The translations under genes and the position numbers were made by a program. From contig JAHLJT010000631.1 of the NCBI GenBank assembly GCA_031308135.1, positions 6,239,371-6,303,370 on the forward strand: DNA of 64,000 nucleotides, read 5' to 3'. The notes below the pieces were generated by a model. That model saw only the letters and a list, made by a program, of their open reading frames with translations. It did no database searches and was not told where the DNA came from. Position 1 is the first letter of the stretch. Every line of letters begins with the position of its first letter. Of this stretch, positions 45,240 to 58,433 are shown one piece after another. Source of the DNA: Acheta domesticus. Its lineage: Eukaryota > Arthropoda > Insecta > Orthoptera > Gryllidae.

Positions 45240-46690
45240 TGTTTGTATTTTCGCATATCCACTACCTTTGCATTTTTTTTACAGTTATTCTCAGTCCTGC
45301 TTCGCCAGGTGTTTTGATTGACGCCCTTCATCCCTTCCCCCACGTCTTCGAGATGTGGACTAACGTCATCGGGCCAAATGCCCCTTTACTGTACGCAGGC
45401 CGATTGTAGTTTGTCAGTGTCTCTGAATTAGCATGGTTGTTACCCGACACAAAAGCGGAGTAAACCACCAGACCCATGCGCGGATTATTCTCTTAACGGA
45501 TTTGCAGTTAAATCAAAAATTCTGATAACGTTATGACTCTGAAAGTGATCTTCAAATGAAATGTATGGATACTGCAAATAACGGAATATATTTAAATAAC
45601 CGCTTTGCTGTTGAGCAAATGGGCAACAAGTGGCAAGAGCCGCCGAAGGTGACCGCCTACGGTCGCTGCTAATCGCATGAGTAAACAGCGCTGTACGCAG
45701 TCAATGGCCTCGCACGCTCTTCCGATTTTTCTGCGGGGTAGACTTTTGGATGCGACCTCCCGGATGCAGAAACAACACACAGAGAGAGATGCTCTGGTCA
45801 AACATTCCTATATTCCTGCAAATCGGGCTATTGTCGTGACGTTTTACATTGCAGCCGTGCACTACATACGCAGCCCTTACATTACATTGCATACGAGCTT
45901 CTCTGCGCAACTAGCGTCGGGAAAGGGATCTATTAGTAACCCCGCTGTTTTACAATAGTGATGGCGTTTGTCCCTGGTGGCGGGGTAATGAACTGCGTGG
46001 AGGGGCGACTTCGTCGTGGCAATCGTGCCACGGACTCCCGCTCGTGGCATCGACCTTGACAACACTGATGTAGGCCTTTCCTCAGGCTTCATTCTCGAAT
46101 AAAAAAGAAGCTAGCTTTGACGTCATCAGGGGGCGATGGAAGACGACTTGCGAAATCGATTTTGAACTGTTTAGTGCAATTAAGAAACCTTTAGCATTCT
46201 TTCATTAAGAGAGACCAGGAAATATAGAGGTCGATGATGACCATGATCACTATTCCTGAAGTATACTTATTTACAAATACAAAGAAATGCGTTTTCCTAT
46301 GCAGATTCGTAGAGGAATTCAATTAGTACTTTTTACATATAAATTAATTTCATCAAATAAAAAAGTAATTTTTTTTCCACCCGTGCCGTAGTCTCGTATT
46401 TACCTAAGGTCGTGTACACGGCACAGCCCAATTAAACGGACTGCAATACTGTAGAAAAAAGTGCGGTTTTCCATGTTGGTAGGTTCCTGGCACCGATGAA
46501 GTTCACTTTTATTGCTCACATGCATAGTATATTAGGTTCTCATACACACAGTAATACATTCAGAATACACGGTTTCGGGGACTTTGATACCGAAAAAGTG
46601 CATTTTCTTTCCGTCCGCCTGACAAGTGTTTTGAACGTGTCTCGCTTCATTTTCCAGTTAAGTCTGAAATGTGAATAGGATTCAAGTTGC
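45240..46690. other. Unassigned spacer
   Basis: Mixed-composition DNA with a GC-richer part at 45600-46080. Short open frames occur on both strands, none recognisable. Confidence 0.5.
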
Positions 46691-46694
46691 ATTA

Positions 46695-47165
46695 TGGGCC
46701 CAAGGTATCAACTGATATCACTGTAGTGCCTCTGACTGGGAAGCCCCAGGGTTCGAATCCCGATGGTGGATGGGATTTCGACTCTACTGAGTTAGCAAAG
46801 TCGAATTCAGATGCTGTCTGGAGGAGAATTTCAGAGGTTGGCTAAAGTCTGTGGTTGCACCTATTAATCCCCGGCGAATGCTACAGTACTACCCTACCAA
46901 ACGGGCCATGAACCGCGCGCGATCATTCGTTCACCTTCCTTGTCCTATCCACACACTACACTATCACACATGCTAGGAAATATATCGGGAGCTTAGTCTG
47001 TTCCGGCAGAGGAGGTGCCCCGCTGGTGGGAGATAACTGGTTGGGGAAAACTCGGCAAGCCGAGATGCAAGTCTGCGCCGAATCTCGCCATCCTATGGGG
47101 GAAGATCACCGCCACTTGCCGTAATAAAACCTACATAACACTTATGGGACTAATAATCGTAGCGG
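46695..47165 (+). mobile_element. tRNA-derived SINE, long copy
   Basis: A pol III B-box (GGTTCGAATCCC, about 46750) sits in a tRNA-like head (GCCTCTGACTGGGAAGCCCC). A body with GGAGCTTAG, CGGCAAGCCGAG, GCGCCG and ATGGGACTAATAATCGTAGC follows. The body's last part recurs at 60728-60895, which supports a dispersed family. Confidence 0.65.
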
Positions 47166-47748
47166 TTGACAAGCTCAGAAACACTATCAATTAAAAATCA
47201 AGTTTCACTAATATAATACGTAGCCGTGACCGAGGATACAAGAGAATAAGCTCTTACACAACAAATATTTTTGAAAGTTCGATTAATGTTCCTCGAAGCA
47301 GAAGATAGTATTACGTTCCGTTTCTTATGTTTCGAATTTGTATAATATTTAACAGACATTGTTATTTAACAGAAATACTGAAAGTCAGTTGAAAGTGGAC
47401 AGAAAGCAAGATTTCGAAAATATAGTCCAGCGCAATGTTACTTTCGTAAATCTAGGTTACATTAATTGTTAGAAGTTCCCACAGGAATTACGGTACATAG
47501 ATGCGTCACGATTCGAGTTGAATAGGCTGATATCACATCTGCTGCTGCCGCTGGGAGGCTGCCAGCGGAAGCCATTTGCATCGAGTTCCACGGGGAAACG
47601 CGAAGCGGTGGCATTCGACCTTAGACGGGTCGTGGTGATGGGTCCCGTCGGGTGGAGTGCGTACGAAACAAGTGGTATCGGAACAATTCAACTCCAATTC
47701 CAAATAAAAGGAGTCTAGGGCTGACAGATTCCAACTCCTGACCTGCTC

Positions 47749-48285
47749 GTGCCTAATTGGCTGTGCGAAAATGCTCTCCGAGCGGATTCGGAAAGTCTTG
47801 GAAGGATTGCGAATAAGATTCGTCCAAACAGCATCTGGAAAAACTCAAGGGCAAAATTACATTTAATCCGTAATAATGTGTGGGAGCATCAACCGTATAT
47901 CAAGAATAGGAAAATGCAATGTGTAATGACTAGACTACGAATAGATCACTCCAACTCGAGTCATTCTTATATCATGACCAAAACACCAGGGAACAGGTGC
48001 CCTAAGTGTGGGGCTACAATCTCAATTTTCCATATTTTAATAGAATGCAAAGGTTACCAATGTGACAAAGTGGATTGCCGAATAACATGAAGTATTGTTT
48101 AGACAATGTTGACAGTGTGTACAAAGTTATGAACTTTATTATACAAATTGGTGTACTTAACTGTATATAGGACGTAAACTCTGTAAATGTAAAATGTAAA
48201 ACGTAAAATGCAAAATATACACTGTAAAGTCGCTGATGACATAGCTGTCGATGCGAATATAAATAAATAAATTTAAAAAAATATT
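47749..48285 (+). mobile_element. LINE 3' end with zinc-knuckle-like C-terminus
   Basis: The plus-strand frame reads NRKMQCVMTRLRIDHSNSSH, then CPKCGATISIFHILIECKGY. This is the RNase H-adjacent C-terminus with a CxxC...HxxxxC cluster seen in jockey/I-type LINEs. After the stop the 3' UTR runs through GTCGCTGATGACATAGCTGT to a short AAATAAATAAA tail at about 48255. It is 5'-truncated. Confidence 0.85.
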
Positions 48286-48289
48286 CGTC

Positions 48290-50205
48290 CATTCCTCAGC
48301 GAAGCACCTCTCTTCCTCGCAAAATGCTGTGTTGGTCTACTACACACTACTTCGAGGGTCCGCAATGCATTCTCTATCTAAATACTATATTGTAAAGCAG
48401 TCAGTCATTTCTCTACGCACCTACATGTACACCTCCAAATTAAGGACCCTTCCACAAGTTTTTATTCACGCAATGACAAAAAAAAAATCTCACAGTTTGC
48501 TGATCTAACGGAGCGAATAACGACACATTCAGAAGCGCAACTTATAGTATGCCGGTGACCCCACAAATAAACAGTAGAGTAATATAATTAATATAAAAAA
48601 TTAAATAAGTATCATTAGTACATAATGAATCGATAATATTTTCTCTACTTTACATCTTATGCCAACTACTATTTATCACCGCGTTACGCATTTTGTTCAC
48701 AAATGAAAGGTGGCAGATCAGTAAATAACCGAGAACTAGTAAAAGTTGGTCGAACGGCACACGTGTTTACTTGCTTAGGTTTCGTTTGGACGTTTATATC
48801 TGTTGAGAGTATAAAATTCGCATTATACAATTTCAGTACTATGCAGTAGTTTGCAGTATTGAAGTGCATCGGGAAAGCCCTCAATTTTCGTGCACTTCAG
48901 TACGTAATTTGGAGTGAAAAATAATACGTAGAAATATGAAAAAATGATATATATTTAATTGAAGAATGGGGGAAAATAGTTTTATTAATAAATTATCACG
49001 AAAAATAACATAAAGAAATAGGAACATTTTTAACCACAAGAGATCAGTCATTTATTGATTTGATTAGCAATTAAAAACACGAGAAGGACTACGTGAAAAG
49101 AATAGAAACAAGAGACATTGAAAAAAAGAACGAGGTAGAACATTTTGGAATTTTACACTTCGTGTCAGCATCTGGTAGAAATAGATGTAGGATTGTGTAC
49201 TCTGAATTTATAGTTTCTTGAGACTGGCGCGTGATAGAATCGAGATGTACGAACTGTAATCGTCATCTTTAATGATTAATTTGAGATTGGAACTCGGTGT
49301 AAGAATTATATAGTTGAAATTTAGTAATATCGGGATTTTTAGTAGTATCGGGATCGTAGGAAGTTTTCTGAGACTAGGTAATTAACAAAGTGTGGATTGA
49401 AGTGGACATCGGAATCCAGAAGAGAATATGGTGCTGTGAAGCTGAACTGGTATTCAACTGCCAAGTGTGCTGACGCAATGGCAAGGAAGTATTTCCGCGA
49501 AATCCTGAATTCGAGAAAGACAAAACCAGCTAAATTTTGATGTACAAACCCCAAGAATAATTAAAATTTTGGTTAAAGCAATAATTAAAAATTAAAATTG
49601 TAACAATTAGTTGATGGCCATCATTAGGGAAATTAATTGTCACGTTTAAATAATATAATGCATAAAAGGTCATGAAAGAGATTGATTAAAAATTTCTAAT
49701 AATAAAAAGAGACGTACGACACTTCATGCCGTTACGTGCATATATAAATTTTCGTTTCATTAAATAGAAATTAGGTATTCTCAAAATTATTCCCGGGTAT
49801 TATTGGTAACCAAAGCGTAAGTATAAGATCCATCGACCGAGTCCTCGTAGAGCGGTATTTTCAGCCCACGACAAATGCAGAGAGTAAGTATTATTTTTCA
49901 GGAGCATCCAGTGGACGTGGTGTCGAGCTAGACACCCACATGTACCACGTTCACGTTTCCAATTAAGGCTACATAAATTAATAAGATATTACTGAAAAAA
50001 AATCATCTCATTGGCAGCCCGACATGGGGGTGAGACTAAATAATTAAGCTAATTACTTAGAAATTATCACAGTTGATGAAAGTATTACAGTATGAGTTCA
50101 GAAAAAAAGTTTCAATTGTCTGTTTCGTTTTTGGAACAAAAGATATAAATTGGTCAATCGCCTTCGAAAAGAAGTGATTTCATAAGAAATGAGTAACATT
50201 CAATT
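48290..50205. other. Unassigned spacer
   Basis: AT-rich, no gene or transposon end recognised. Confidence 0.5.
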
Positions 50206-50210
50206 TATAC

Positions 50211-50650
50211 TTTCTCGCTACCGCTATAGAAAGTTACGTAATGCTGCGCGAAAAAAACGGCAAATTTTCGACAGAAAAATCTTATTACATGGCCCTGGTA
50301 ACGAAAAAGTGGATAAATGCATATGCTACATTTACAGAAAAATACCCTTTCACTCGGCCAGAATCCATGTTTTGTGGGTCCTTGATACCGAAAACTCGTT
50401 TGTCGGCAAAACGTCTGTTCGTTTGTGAACAACGCTAGCGGCTAAACAGTTCAGTTCATTTTCTCCAAAATTGATACTCCCAAATCGACTGGCTGATGTT
50501 CCGGCCCCTTGAATTTGAAACCGATATTTTAATTTTGGGGGGTACTTTTCATGAAGCCACTGGAACATTTTCAAAAAAAAGGGCTCCATATTTTTTGATT
50601 AAATTTTATTGTTGGATAGTAAAAAAGGGCTCCATTGTTGGAGAATCTAT
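50211..50650 (-). repeat. AT-rich dispersed family fragment
   Basis: It begins TACTTTCTCGCTACCGC, with GTTACGTAATGCTGCGCG and CATGGCCCTGGTAACGAAAA following as at 43680-43770. It is lost after 50650, so only the right third of the family is present. Confidence 0.75.
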
Positions 50651-52690
50651 TTCCTGTCGCGTGAGCACGGAGAACGATTAAATGAATAACTATATTCTCA
50701 CAGATCTCTAGAAAACTTCCAGAGGTAGTGAAGCTACATTATGTCCGTACTCAAAACAAGGGGCCATCTCAGCACTGGCGCAAAGGATCAAGGAAACTGG
50801 ATGAAAAACCTGGTCGAGATGGGGATCAGAGACCCAGAAGCTGACGTACAATACTTGTTCAAAGCATACTTAGTTGTTTTTAAAAAGAATTGTACACCTC
50901 AAAAGGTAACACATTAATATAATTGTTTAAACTAATATTACATTCCTTTTCGATGCTTGTTACAGACTAATTCTATACAAATAGTTACACAGGAGAAACA
51001 ATTTTACTTCACATACTTTTGTGCCGTTATTAATTATAAGTGTCATTTGATAATGCATTGTAAAATAATGTGCATTTGTTGTTCGTGAATTTTTTGTACA
51101 GTTGTGTGCCTTTGTTGTTGATACTGAAACCTGATGAATATGAGTTCTTCGAATGTTAGAGCTACTGACATCTGTATTGGTTGAAATATTTTCCCATTAT
51201 TAAGCAAGTCATATTTGACAAAAAAAACACTGAATCGTAAATCTGAAAAAAGACAATGGTAAAATCCCTAGCTCTATAAAGTGAGGTTTTCAAGAATCAG
51301 GAGGGTGGAATTTGATTATTATTTGTACAATTCTTTTCTATAACCTAAAATTCAGGGAGCTGTAGGATGTTTTCTCAGCAAATTATGCCTTAACTCATAC
51401 GGGAATAAACATTCGCGGAATATACAACAGAATAAAGGCTGACAAATTTTTTTATTTAACTTCAGTCAAGTGCACTTCGTTCATATTTCATGGTTTGTAC
51501 ATTTATTTGAAATGAGAAAACAAATTAAGACAGTTTTTCTTCATTTAATAAAATTTATTATTATGAAACCAATTTGAAATACGTGATACCGTACTATTGA
51601 CAGTTTCTTTATTCGTAATTTGCCTAAACGCCTTTGGCTGAGTTGCACTTCAGAATGCAATAGTAAAACTTTAATTTTTCTCAACGTGCCAACATCAATA
51701 ATGAAAATCCCAATGCGAGAACGTGAGCAAAGTGGTTCTAACATAACACATTCATTTATAATACCTTTAAACCATGATATCATCAGAAACCGGGGTCAGA
51801 GACTACTGGTCGGGAAGAGAAAAGTACGTTATTCCCTTCGGGTCGATAAGCGTACCCCTCCGCTATCTCGGCGCACGAAAGGCTGAGTGCACGACAACGC
51901 TTGGCACCCACGTCGTACCTACTCCTATGAAACATTTTTCGTAGGTGGAAAAGAACAGGGCGGCATTATATGTTTAAGTTCTGAAACATCACTGTAAAGT
52001 GTTAAGTCGCGAGAAGACGTACCAACTTATAAACAAAATTGTAGCCAATGGCTCTAATTACCAATTCTACCGAACATGAATGGTACTTACATAACAGCAT
52101 ATTAATAAACTGAAATAATAAACCGAGCCTTACAAACTTCTACAATCTACATTCTTGCTAATTACGGATTTAGATAATTGGCTACCTGGGAGACGCCGCG
52201 TCCTACGCACATTGCCAACGTTTCAGCTGTCATGGTGCGACCTTCCTCAGGGCGAAACTCCGCCATGGATTTACCAACTCCTAAAAAACTGGATCTAGCC
52301 TTTTACTCTTCTCAGGGAATCTTTCGAATCTGTTGGGGGGGGGGAACGCATGAAGATACGTCAATCTTGCTAAGCACCAACAGGAAGGAAGTTAGGCTGA
52401 TTCTCATAATTTGTAGATTTGTGAAACAGTTCACGTACGCGCAACATTGCGTTTTTTGTGCGCGTATTCTTTCAAAATATAAATAGACAACAGCAGAAAT
52501 ATAACGGCTAACAATACATTTTATGAAACAAAAACAAAGCTTTCTCTTCATAATTCTATGGAAGGGACGGCAAGGAGGCGGCGGTGAATTTTACGCTTTT
52601 CATGATTTTTGTGTTTGTGTGTGTGCATGTGTGTGTAATTCATGACCAGGGTCTGGATGTGACTGTAACCTACAAAACAAACAGTCCTAG
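50651..52690. other. Unassigned spacer
   Basis: No recognisable gene. A short G run occurs at 52334-52343. Confidence 0.5.
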
Positions 52691-52699
52691 GTACTGTCG

Positions 52700-52795
52700 A
52701 AAATACTGCCACCGCTGGGACTCGAACTCTAGGGTCTAGCGGTCAAAGCTACAGTAAAATCAGTTTATGCGCTGAGCCACCTCAACCTGAATAAA
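52700..52795 (-). mobile_element. tRNA-like SINE head
   Basis: On the minus strand GTGGCTCAGCGCATAAACTG (A-box region) and GAGTTCGAGTCCCAGCGG (B-box) are spaced as in a tRNA-derived pol III promoter. The acceptor stem does not pair well, so a SINE head is more likely than a tRNA gene. Confidence 0.6.
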
Positions 52796-54235
52796 TCGTT
52801 TTCAAACGTAATTAAAAACAATATTCTAACAAAGAAAACTGATGTTCTAAGATAATAGTAGGAAAAATAGTTTTATGTAACTTTCAGTATGTAACATTTT
52901 CAAATATTCCGGCAGTCTATAAGAGCATGTTTATTCATAGTATCACCCTTTTAGTCAACCCTAAAATTCTGGCTGCTGCAGCTAGTTGCTATCTTTATAC
53001 TGTACATTTCGTAGGCCCACTGAGAGTCGATAAGGACTGTATACCTAAGCATTAGCCACCATTTATCAATACGTTTACCCGTATTACAGACCTTAACAAA
53101 GGTGAGATAAAAAAGAGGAAAACTAAAACACATTGAAGGAAAAGTTTGTGAATTGCGAAAAGTGGAAGTAATGACATTGATATAATTCTTTCCCTTACTC
53201 ATGTAAAATATTAACATTGCCATCTTTTAAAATCAAGCTCGTTGAATCATTCTTCCGTAAAGTCAGCTTTTTAAGGTCCATTCGGAGGGCACTTGACAAA
53301 ATGCTTCACAGAGATAACTGAAGAGCAGCGATAAGCTCCTTCGCAGAAGCGCCACGAAACGTGGAGCACATGAGGTTGATTCAGAGCAGGTGATTTCCGG
53401 TGACTAGAAAATATCGCCACTCTGCAGGAAACTGATCGTCTGTACACGCGGGTGAGAACAAGTGACTCGATGCTGGAATTGGGTTGTCGAGGTGGACGAG
53501 AAAAATCTGTGATTTCCCAATGATTCGCATTTGCATTGCAGTTAGGCCATTTCCGTTAAACTGCACTAAAGTGGATGGGCAGAAACTACTCAACTAGGCG
53601 AGCAATAACTTCTCAAACTGATAAGAAATTAATGGTGTTACAGGTGCACTTACTCGTACTGGTTTCATGATCTGTTTAGTTCGACTAACTTTTTCGTTTT
53701 GTCGCGATCTTTTCTCAGCTGCAATATATTGACGCTTAAAGGTCTTTTTTTCACATTTTGTCGGTCTCCTAATGGTAAAATTGAAATATAAGTTAAAGAA
53801 CATGAGCAAAATCTGGTAGTAAATGTAAGTTTTTGTTGAAAAAATTGAAGCTTCAGAAAACTTTCGAGAAGCCAGTTATATCTCATTCTTTAAATCAATA
53901 CCACTTTTTGTACAAGTCATCAACCATTAGCAACCATTTCAACTTGACATTATTAGTTTATTCTGCTACCAGTAGTGCCTAAATTGTGTGCTACATAAGC
54001 TGAGTAAATGGCAACGCTGGCTCCAAGAACTTATTTCATTGTTAAGTAGAGATGTTTATCACTTTACTGAACGCAGGTTTTGGTGATGGAATCTGTAATA
54101 ATGTATTTATTTAAAATAATTTCATACAAATATGTGTATTATGCTCCGAATAAATATTTAATTGATAATATACGATAGGTATTGAGCCTTATTTTTAGGA
54201 ATGCTATCATATACATGGCTTTAATGAACATGACC
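52796..54235. other. Unassigned spacer
   Basis: AT-rich, with no recognised gene or mobile element. Confidence 0.5.
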
Positions 54236-54239
54236 TTAA

Positions 54240-54897
54240 TGAATCACTTTGGAGAACCAAGTTTATATGGAGGAAAAATCTCTCTTCAATTTTGTAGTTG
54301 TAGGAAGATATCGAAAAAAATTTGAATTTTTTCAATTTTCGAAAAATCAGTTTTTCAACCAACATGAACTTTACTTTCTGACGATCCAACAACAAATTTT
54401 AATCAAAATTGTTGGCGCCATTTTTTTGATAATTTTGAAAATGTCCCAGGGGCTTCATGTAACGTACCCCCCCAAAATTAAAATATCGTTTTCAAATTCA
54501 AAGGGGCCACGCCATCAGTCATATCAATGGGAGAATATCAGTTTTGGAGAATATCAGCGTTGTTCGCGGGCGGGCGGGCGGGCGGGCGGGGCGGGCGGGC
54601 GGGCGGGCGGGCGGGCGGGCGGGCGGGCGGACGGACGGACGGACGGACGGACGGACGGACGGACGGACGTTTTGGCATCAATCGATTTTTCGGTATCAAG
54701 GGCCCACAAACAGGGATTCTGGCTGCATCACGTAATAGGGATTTTTTTTCTAAAGTAAGCAAACTGTATTTATCCACTTTTTCGTTATCAGGGCCCGGCA
54801 ATGAATTATTTTCTGCCGAAAATCCGCAGTTTTTTCGCGCAAAATTAGATAACTTTCCCTATGTGTATACTCCGTATGTAATACGTATACGGGAAAG
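54240..54897 (+). repeat. AT-rich dispersed family, right two thirds
   Basis: Family modules run from TTCAATTTTGTAGTTGTAGG to the right terminus CGTATACGGGAAAGTA. The stretch CAAAATTGTTGGCGCC at about 54400 is the uninterrupted version of the site where the solo LTR sits at 20704. A tetranucleotide tract is expanded inside it. Confidence 0.85.
54566..54668 (+). repeat. (GGGC)n then (GGAC)n tetranucleotide tract
   Basis: About 64 bp of GGGC units pass directly into about 40 bp of GGAC units. The tract replaces the short GGAC-containing segment found at this position in other family copies. Confidence 0.95.
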
Positions 54898-54944
54898 TAA
54901 AATAGTTGTATAAAAAGGCACTGGTTTTCCGCTTCAATCATTCA

Positions 54945-55245
54945 ATGTAGAATGATTTATTAGAGAGAAGTCGCTTGCCTTTCACCAAGGAAACTCGGGT
55001 TCGATTCCCGTACAATCTCATGTGAAATTTGTTCCAACAAAACGAGTTTGCCTGTTTGCTAGTCCAACCCTTGTCAAGCGTCCTGAACCCTACCTCTATC
55101 CTAATTCCTTCCCAATTCTGGCTGCTGGGTAGTGACGCAGGAGCGCGTGGTGTAAGAGACGCGTAGGCGGAGACGCTACCTGGCTGTCTCTTGGCAACTG
55201 CCTGTGACGGGACTTGACGGATATAAAGACATATCATGTATCTTG
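54945..55245 (+). mobile_element. tRNA-derived SINE, plus-strand member of an inverted pair
   Basis: A B-box (GGGTTCGATTCCC, about 55000) sits in a tRNA-like head. A shared body follows (CTCATGTGAAATTTGTTCC, ACAAAACGAGTTTGCCTG, CAATTCTGGCTGCTGGGTAG, TGACGCAGG). The same body is inverted at 55676-55955. Confidence 0.85.
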
Positions 55246-55675
55246 ACGGAGGATTACTTCTAAGCGCATATTATGAATCATAATGTAGGATCACTCCTAT
55301 GCGCAAAGCGCACAAAGCTCGAAAACGGGGCTTGGAGATGAGTCGCGTCAATCTAGACGCAACAAATTCCTTCCCCCCAAAAAAAACAACTTTAGATGCA
55401 TTAACGAAACCTAATAAAATGGCCGCTGTCTGTAAGACTTGCTTTCGGTGCTGGTATTCATGTATCAGGGTTGAATGTTGAAGATGTGGTAGCTTTTGAC
55501 ACAATTTAACATTTTTTTAAAACATTTGTTGCGTCTTTACGTAACGCGTCTCTAAAGCCCTAGGTCGGGCGTTGATCGCGGAGTAATCATCCATTACTTT
55601 GCTATCAGCGATCTCTGTATTTCACGGGGCGCTCTGTATTATTTATATTTGTGTCACGTCTCGTCTCGTCTGACA

Positions 55676-55955
55676 GTTGTCAAGAGGGTCGCCAGGTAGC
55701 ATCTCCGCGTACGCGCCTCACACCGCGCGCCCCTGCGTCACTACCCAGCGGCCAGAATTGGGAAGGAAAAAGGAAGGGGTAAGATTTAGGACACTTCACA
55801 AACGTTGGACTAGCCTTTGTGAAACAGCCGAACTCGTTTTGTCGGAACAAATTTCACATGAGAATCGACGGGAATCTAACCCGGACCTCATTGGTGAAAG
55901 GCGAGCGACTTTTTTCTCTGAGCCACGAGACAGAGAGGAATTTAATAGAATAATA
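55676..55955 (-). mobile_element. tRNA-derived SINE, minus-strand member of an inverted pair
   Basis: Read on the minus strand it has GTGGCTCAGAG (A-box), GGGTTAGATTCCC (B-box with one change) and the same body as 54945-55245. It keeps a better head than its partner. Confidence 0.85.
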
Positions 55956-58400
55956 TGACCTCATCAGTAGAAAGTAATGCTTCTCGGGTGGCATTTTTAG
56001 GGTACAGTAGGTATGTATTTGGGTGTCACATTTACACTCGCAATTCGAGAATGAACATTCTGTCGTCTTTCCTTACTATTTCAAAGAAGAGATCAGAACA
56101 CCATGAAGTCATCATTTTAACGCGCATTCGGGTTCTGGACATCAGCCATTCTCAGAAATTAAGCTATCGATTTAACTTCGACGATGTCTCTGAATGATTT
56201 ATTACGGGCGACGGTAGACATTTTTTAACATTACGGTCATGCCTAATGAATTACCTCTCAGCAATGGAAAAACTTCGGGCATTAGGGACGATAGTCTCAA
56301 GAGTCCATCCTTCTTTATCATAAAATGGTTCGAAACCCGGATCTGAACAATGCAGAGGTGGATTAATGCATAATTAAGTCAATCAAGTTAAGAGTCCACG
56401 CTGCATGAGTCGCCTGTAACTTTTGAATAGCATTTAATTAGTTATTAATATATAAAAAACATGAAAAAACGTAAAATTAATGGCAAAGGTTATAGTACAT
56501 TTTCATTGCCAGTGTTCAATATTTCAAATTATTACAGGGCCCTGAAATTTTGCGTGCTTAGCAGCCCCTGGATAATTTATTGTTAAAATGACCTTGGCAG
56601 AGGTTTTAACATTAAAAAAAATCTCCTTTACTCTTTCAATACATCATTTAAAATGAAAAATTTGGAATGGGAAGAACTGTTGTAGTACTATCTTGTGAGA
56701 GTGGGTCATGTCGTAGGAATGATCACTCCGATGGCTTTCAAAACCCTGGATGTGGCTTTCTTACTGAAGAGCGTCAGCAGAAGCAAGAGAGGGGATTCAG
56801 GAAGTAAAATTTTAGCAAGGACTGGACGTAGAAGGCAAGAGAAACTGCAGATCCTTCTCGCTTTCGCCCCTGGGGCTGACACCGCGATGTAGATGGATTC
56901 CCGGTGTCACGAAATAATTTATCCAACGCCCTCGAGCGAAGGGGATCATCGTGCGAGTCGGGGAAGTCGATCATAAGCAGGATGCCATTACAATAATTCC
57001 ATTGCAGAAGGGAAGCAATCCTGTTTGAGTGCAGAATACAGGGTAAACTCTTATTCCTTGGCCTTGGAGAATTTATTTCTATCGATTTTTGTTCACATAC
57101 CCACATTTTCCTTAAATAAACTTGTCCTAATCAATTTACGTCAAACGTGAAAGACTAGTCCTACTAATGGGAATTTTCGTGTTATATTCGTAACTTTTAC
57201 CTGATCCTTATTGTCCTATATCGTTTTCATCTGAGATTAAACTCGGAAGATTTGTTAATTCTTTCAAATTGTTACTGCGAGAGACCCTTTTCATATAAAG
57301 GACCGCGAGACGGAGTACAATTTCCGCGTCTGCAGATGCTTCTTCACCTCCCTCATCACGCCATGGGGAACGTCCTACCCAAAGAGCGTACTGGGACTTC
57401 GCCAAAACCCAAGACAATTTTGGTATGACTATTCTGCTCAATACGTTGGGAGATATGTTGGCTTTTTTTAGAATAAATACGGTATGAAAACGACGATGTG
57501 TTTTACTAATTGAAAGCATTTGGAATTAAATGCACTAATGCTGACCCAGATTCCCAAATCTTTCAATTTCTACTTTACATAACTTTAATTTCTATATTTA
57601 TCCTCTCGATATTTCAAACCAGAATACGTCAAAACATTCGATAACTTAAATTTTCCCCATTAAAGTCCAGTTATGTATACTAGACTGTACAATCAACTGC
57701 AACAGAAGGAATAAACACAGTTTTTGCCCACACTCTCTCCGCGGAGGCGGACCGCACACGAACCCAGAGCTGAAAGGGTGATCGCAGTTATCAGCCTTTC
57801 CTTTAGAGGAAGCAGCTAAAAGTCGAGATAAGTAAAGTGCAAAGCGATGACGGCGAATCTTAAATAAACGACTGCAGCGGGAAAAATACATTTCTCCTCG
57901 AACTTTTTTCAACTCAACCGTAATAAAATAGTCTCGTGAAATGGAAGTAAATGCCTGTAATAATCAGAAGAAAATCATATGTAATGTCGTAAGGGTTCTT
58001 TTACCTTATACCGTACGTGTTACATCAAACGAGAGGGGTAAACAAAGAAACGCATCAAGGAAGCAGTTTTGATGTGATGGCGGACCGCGTAACACGTGTG
58101 CTTATCGTGTAGTGAAACTAATGGAGTAGTGCAGAATAAATGAACGTAAAAGAATGTGACTTTGTACTGCAGTGTCAAGATCAGTTGTTTAACCCATTAC
58201 GCTCCTTGCAGGTTTTCCTGCCACGAATTTTTTCTCTTCAGCATTCGTCACTTTTTTACTATAACGGCAAATGTTACTTCTTCAATAGACAGAGACGTCC
58301 CAAATCAAACACAGAATATATTACGTGACCTAACAAGTAAGTGAATTCTACGTATTGCTTTTTTTCCCATACAAATGCCATGACTGAACAATCGTCTTTG
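55956..58400. other. Unassigned spacer
   Basis: No gene recognised. Minus-strand open frames at 57208-57519 and 57646-57912 have no features I can name. Confidence 0.5.
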
Positions 58401-58405
58401 ACCAC

Positions 58406-58433
58406 GGCCCTACTCTAGTGGTAGAGTAGGGCC
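58406..58433. repeat. Perfect 11-bp hairpin
   Basis: GGCCCTACTCT, a 6-base spacer, and AGAGTAGGGCC form a perfect stem. There is no T run after it and no known role. Confidence 0.85.

Noticed and set aside
52700..52795. tRNA gene
   Set aside because: The B-box and A-box are present but acceptor and anticodon stems do not pair well. A SINE head fits better, and the same applies to 60460-60545.
54249..54913. Long plus-strand frames rich in Gly, Arg and Asp
   Set aside because: They are produced by the GGGC/GGAC tetranucleotide tract inside a non-coding repeat copy.
57208..57912. Two minus-strand frames of 88-103 residues
   Set aside because: No splice borders, motifs or composition signal support coding.
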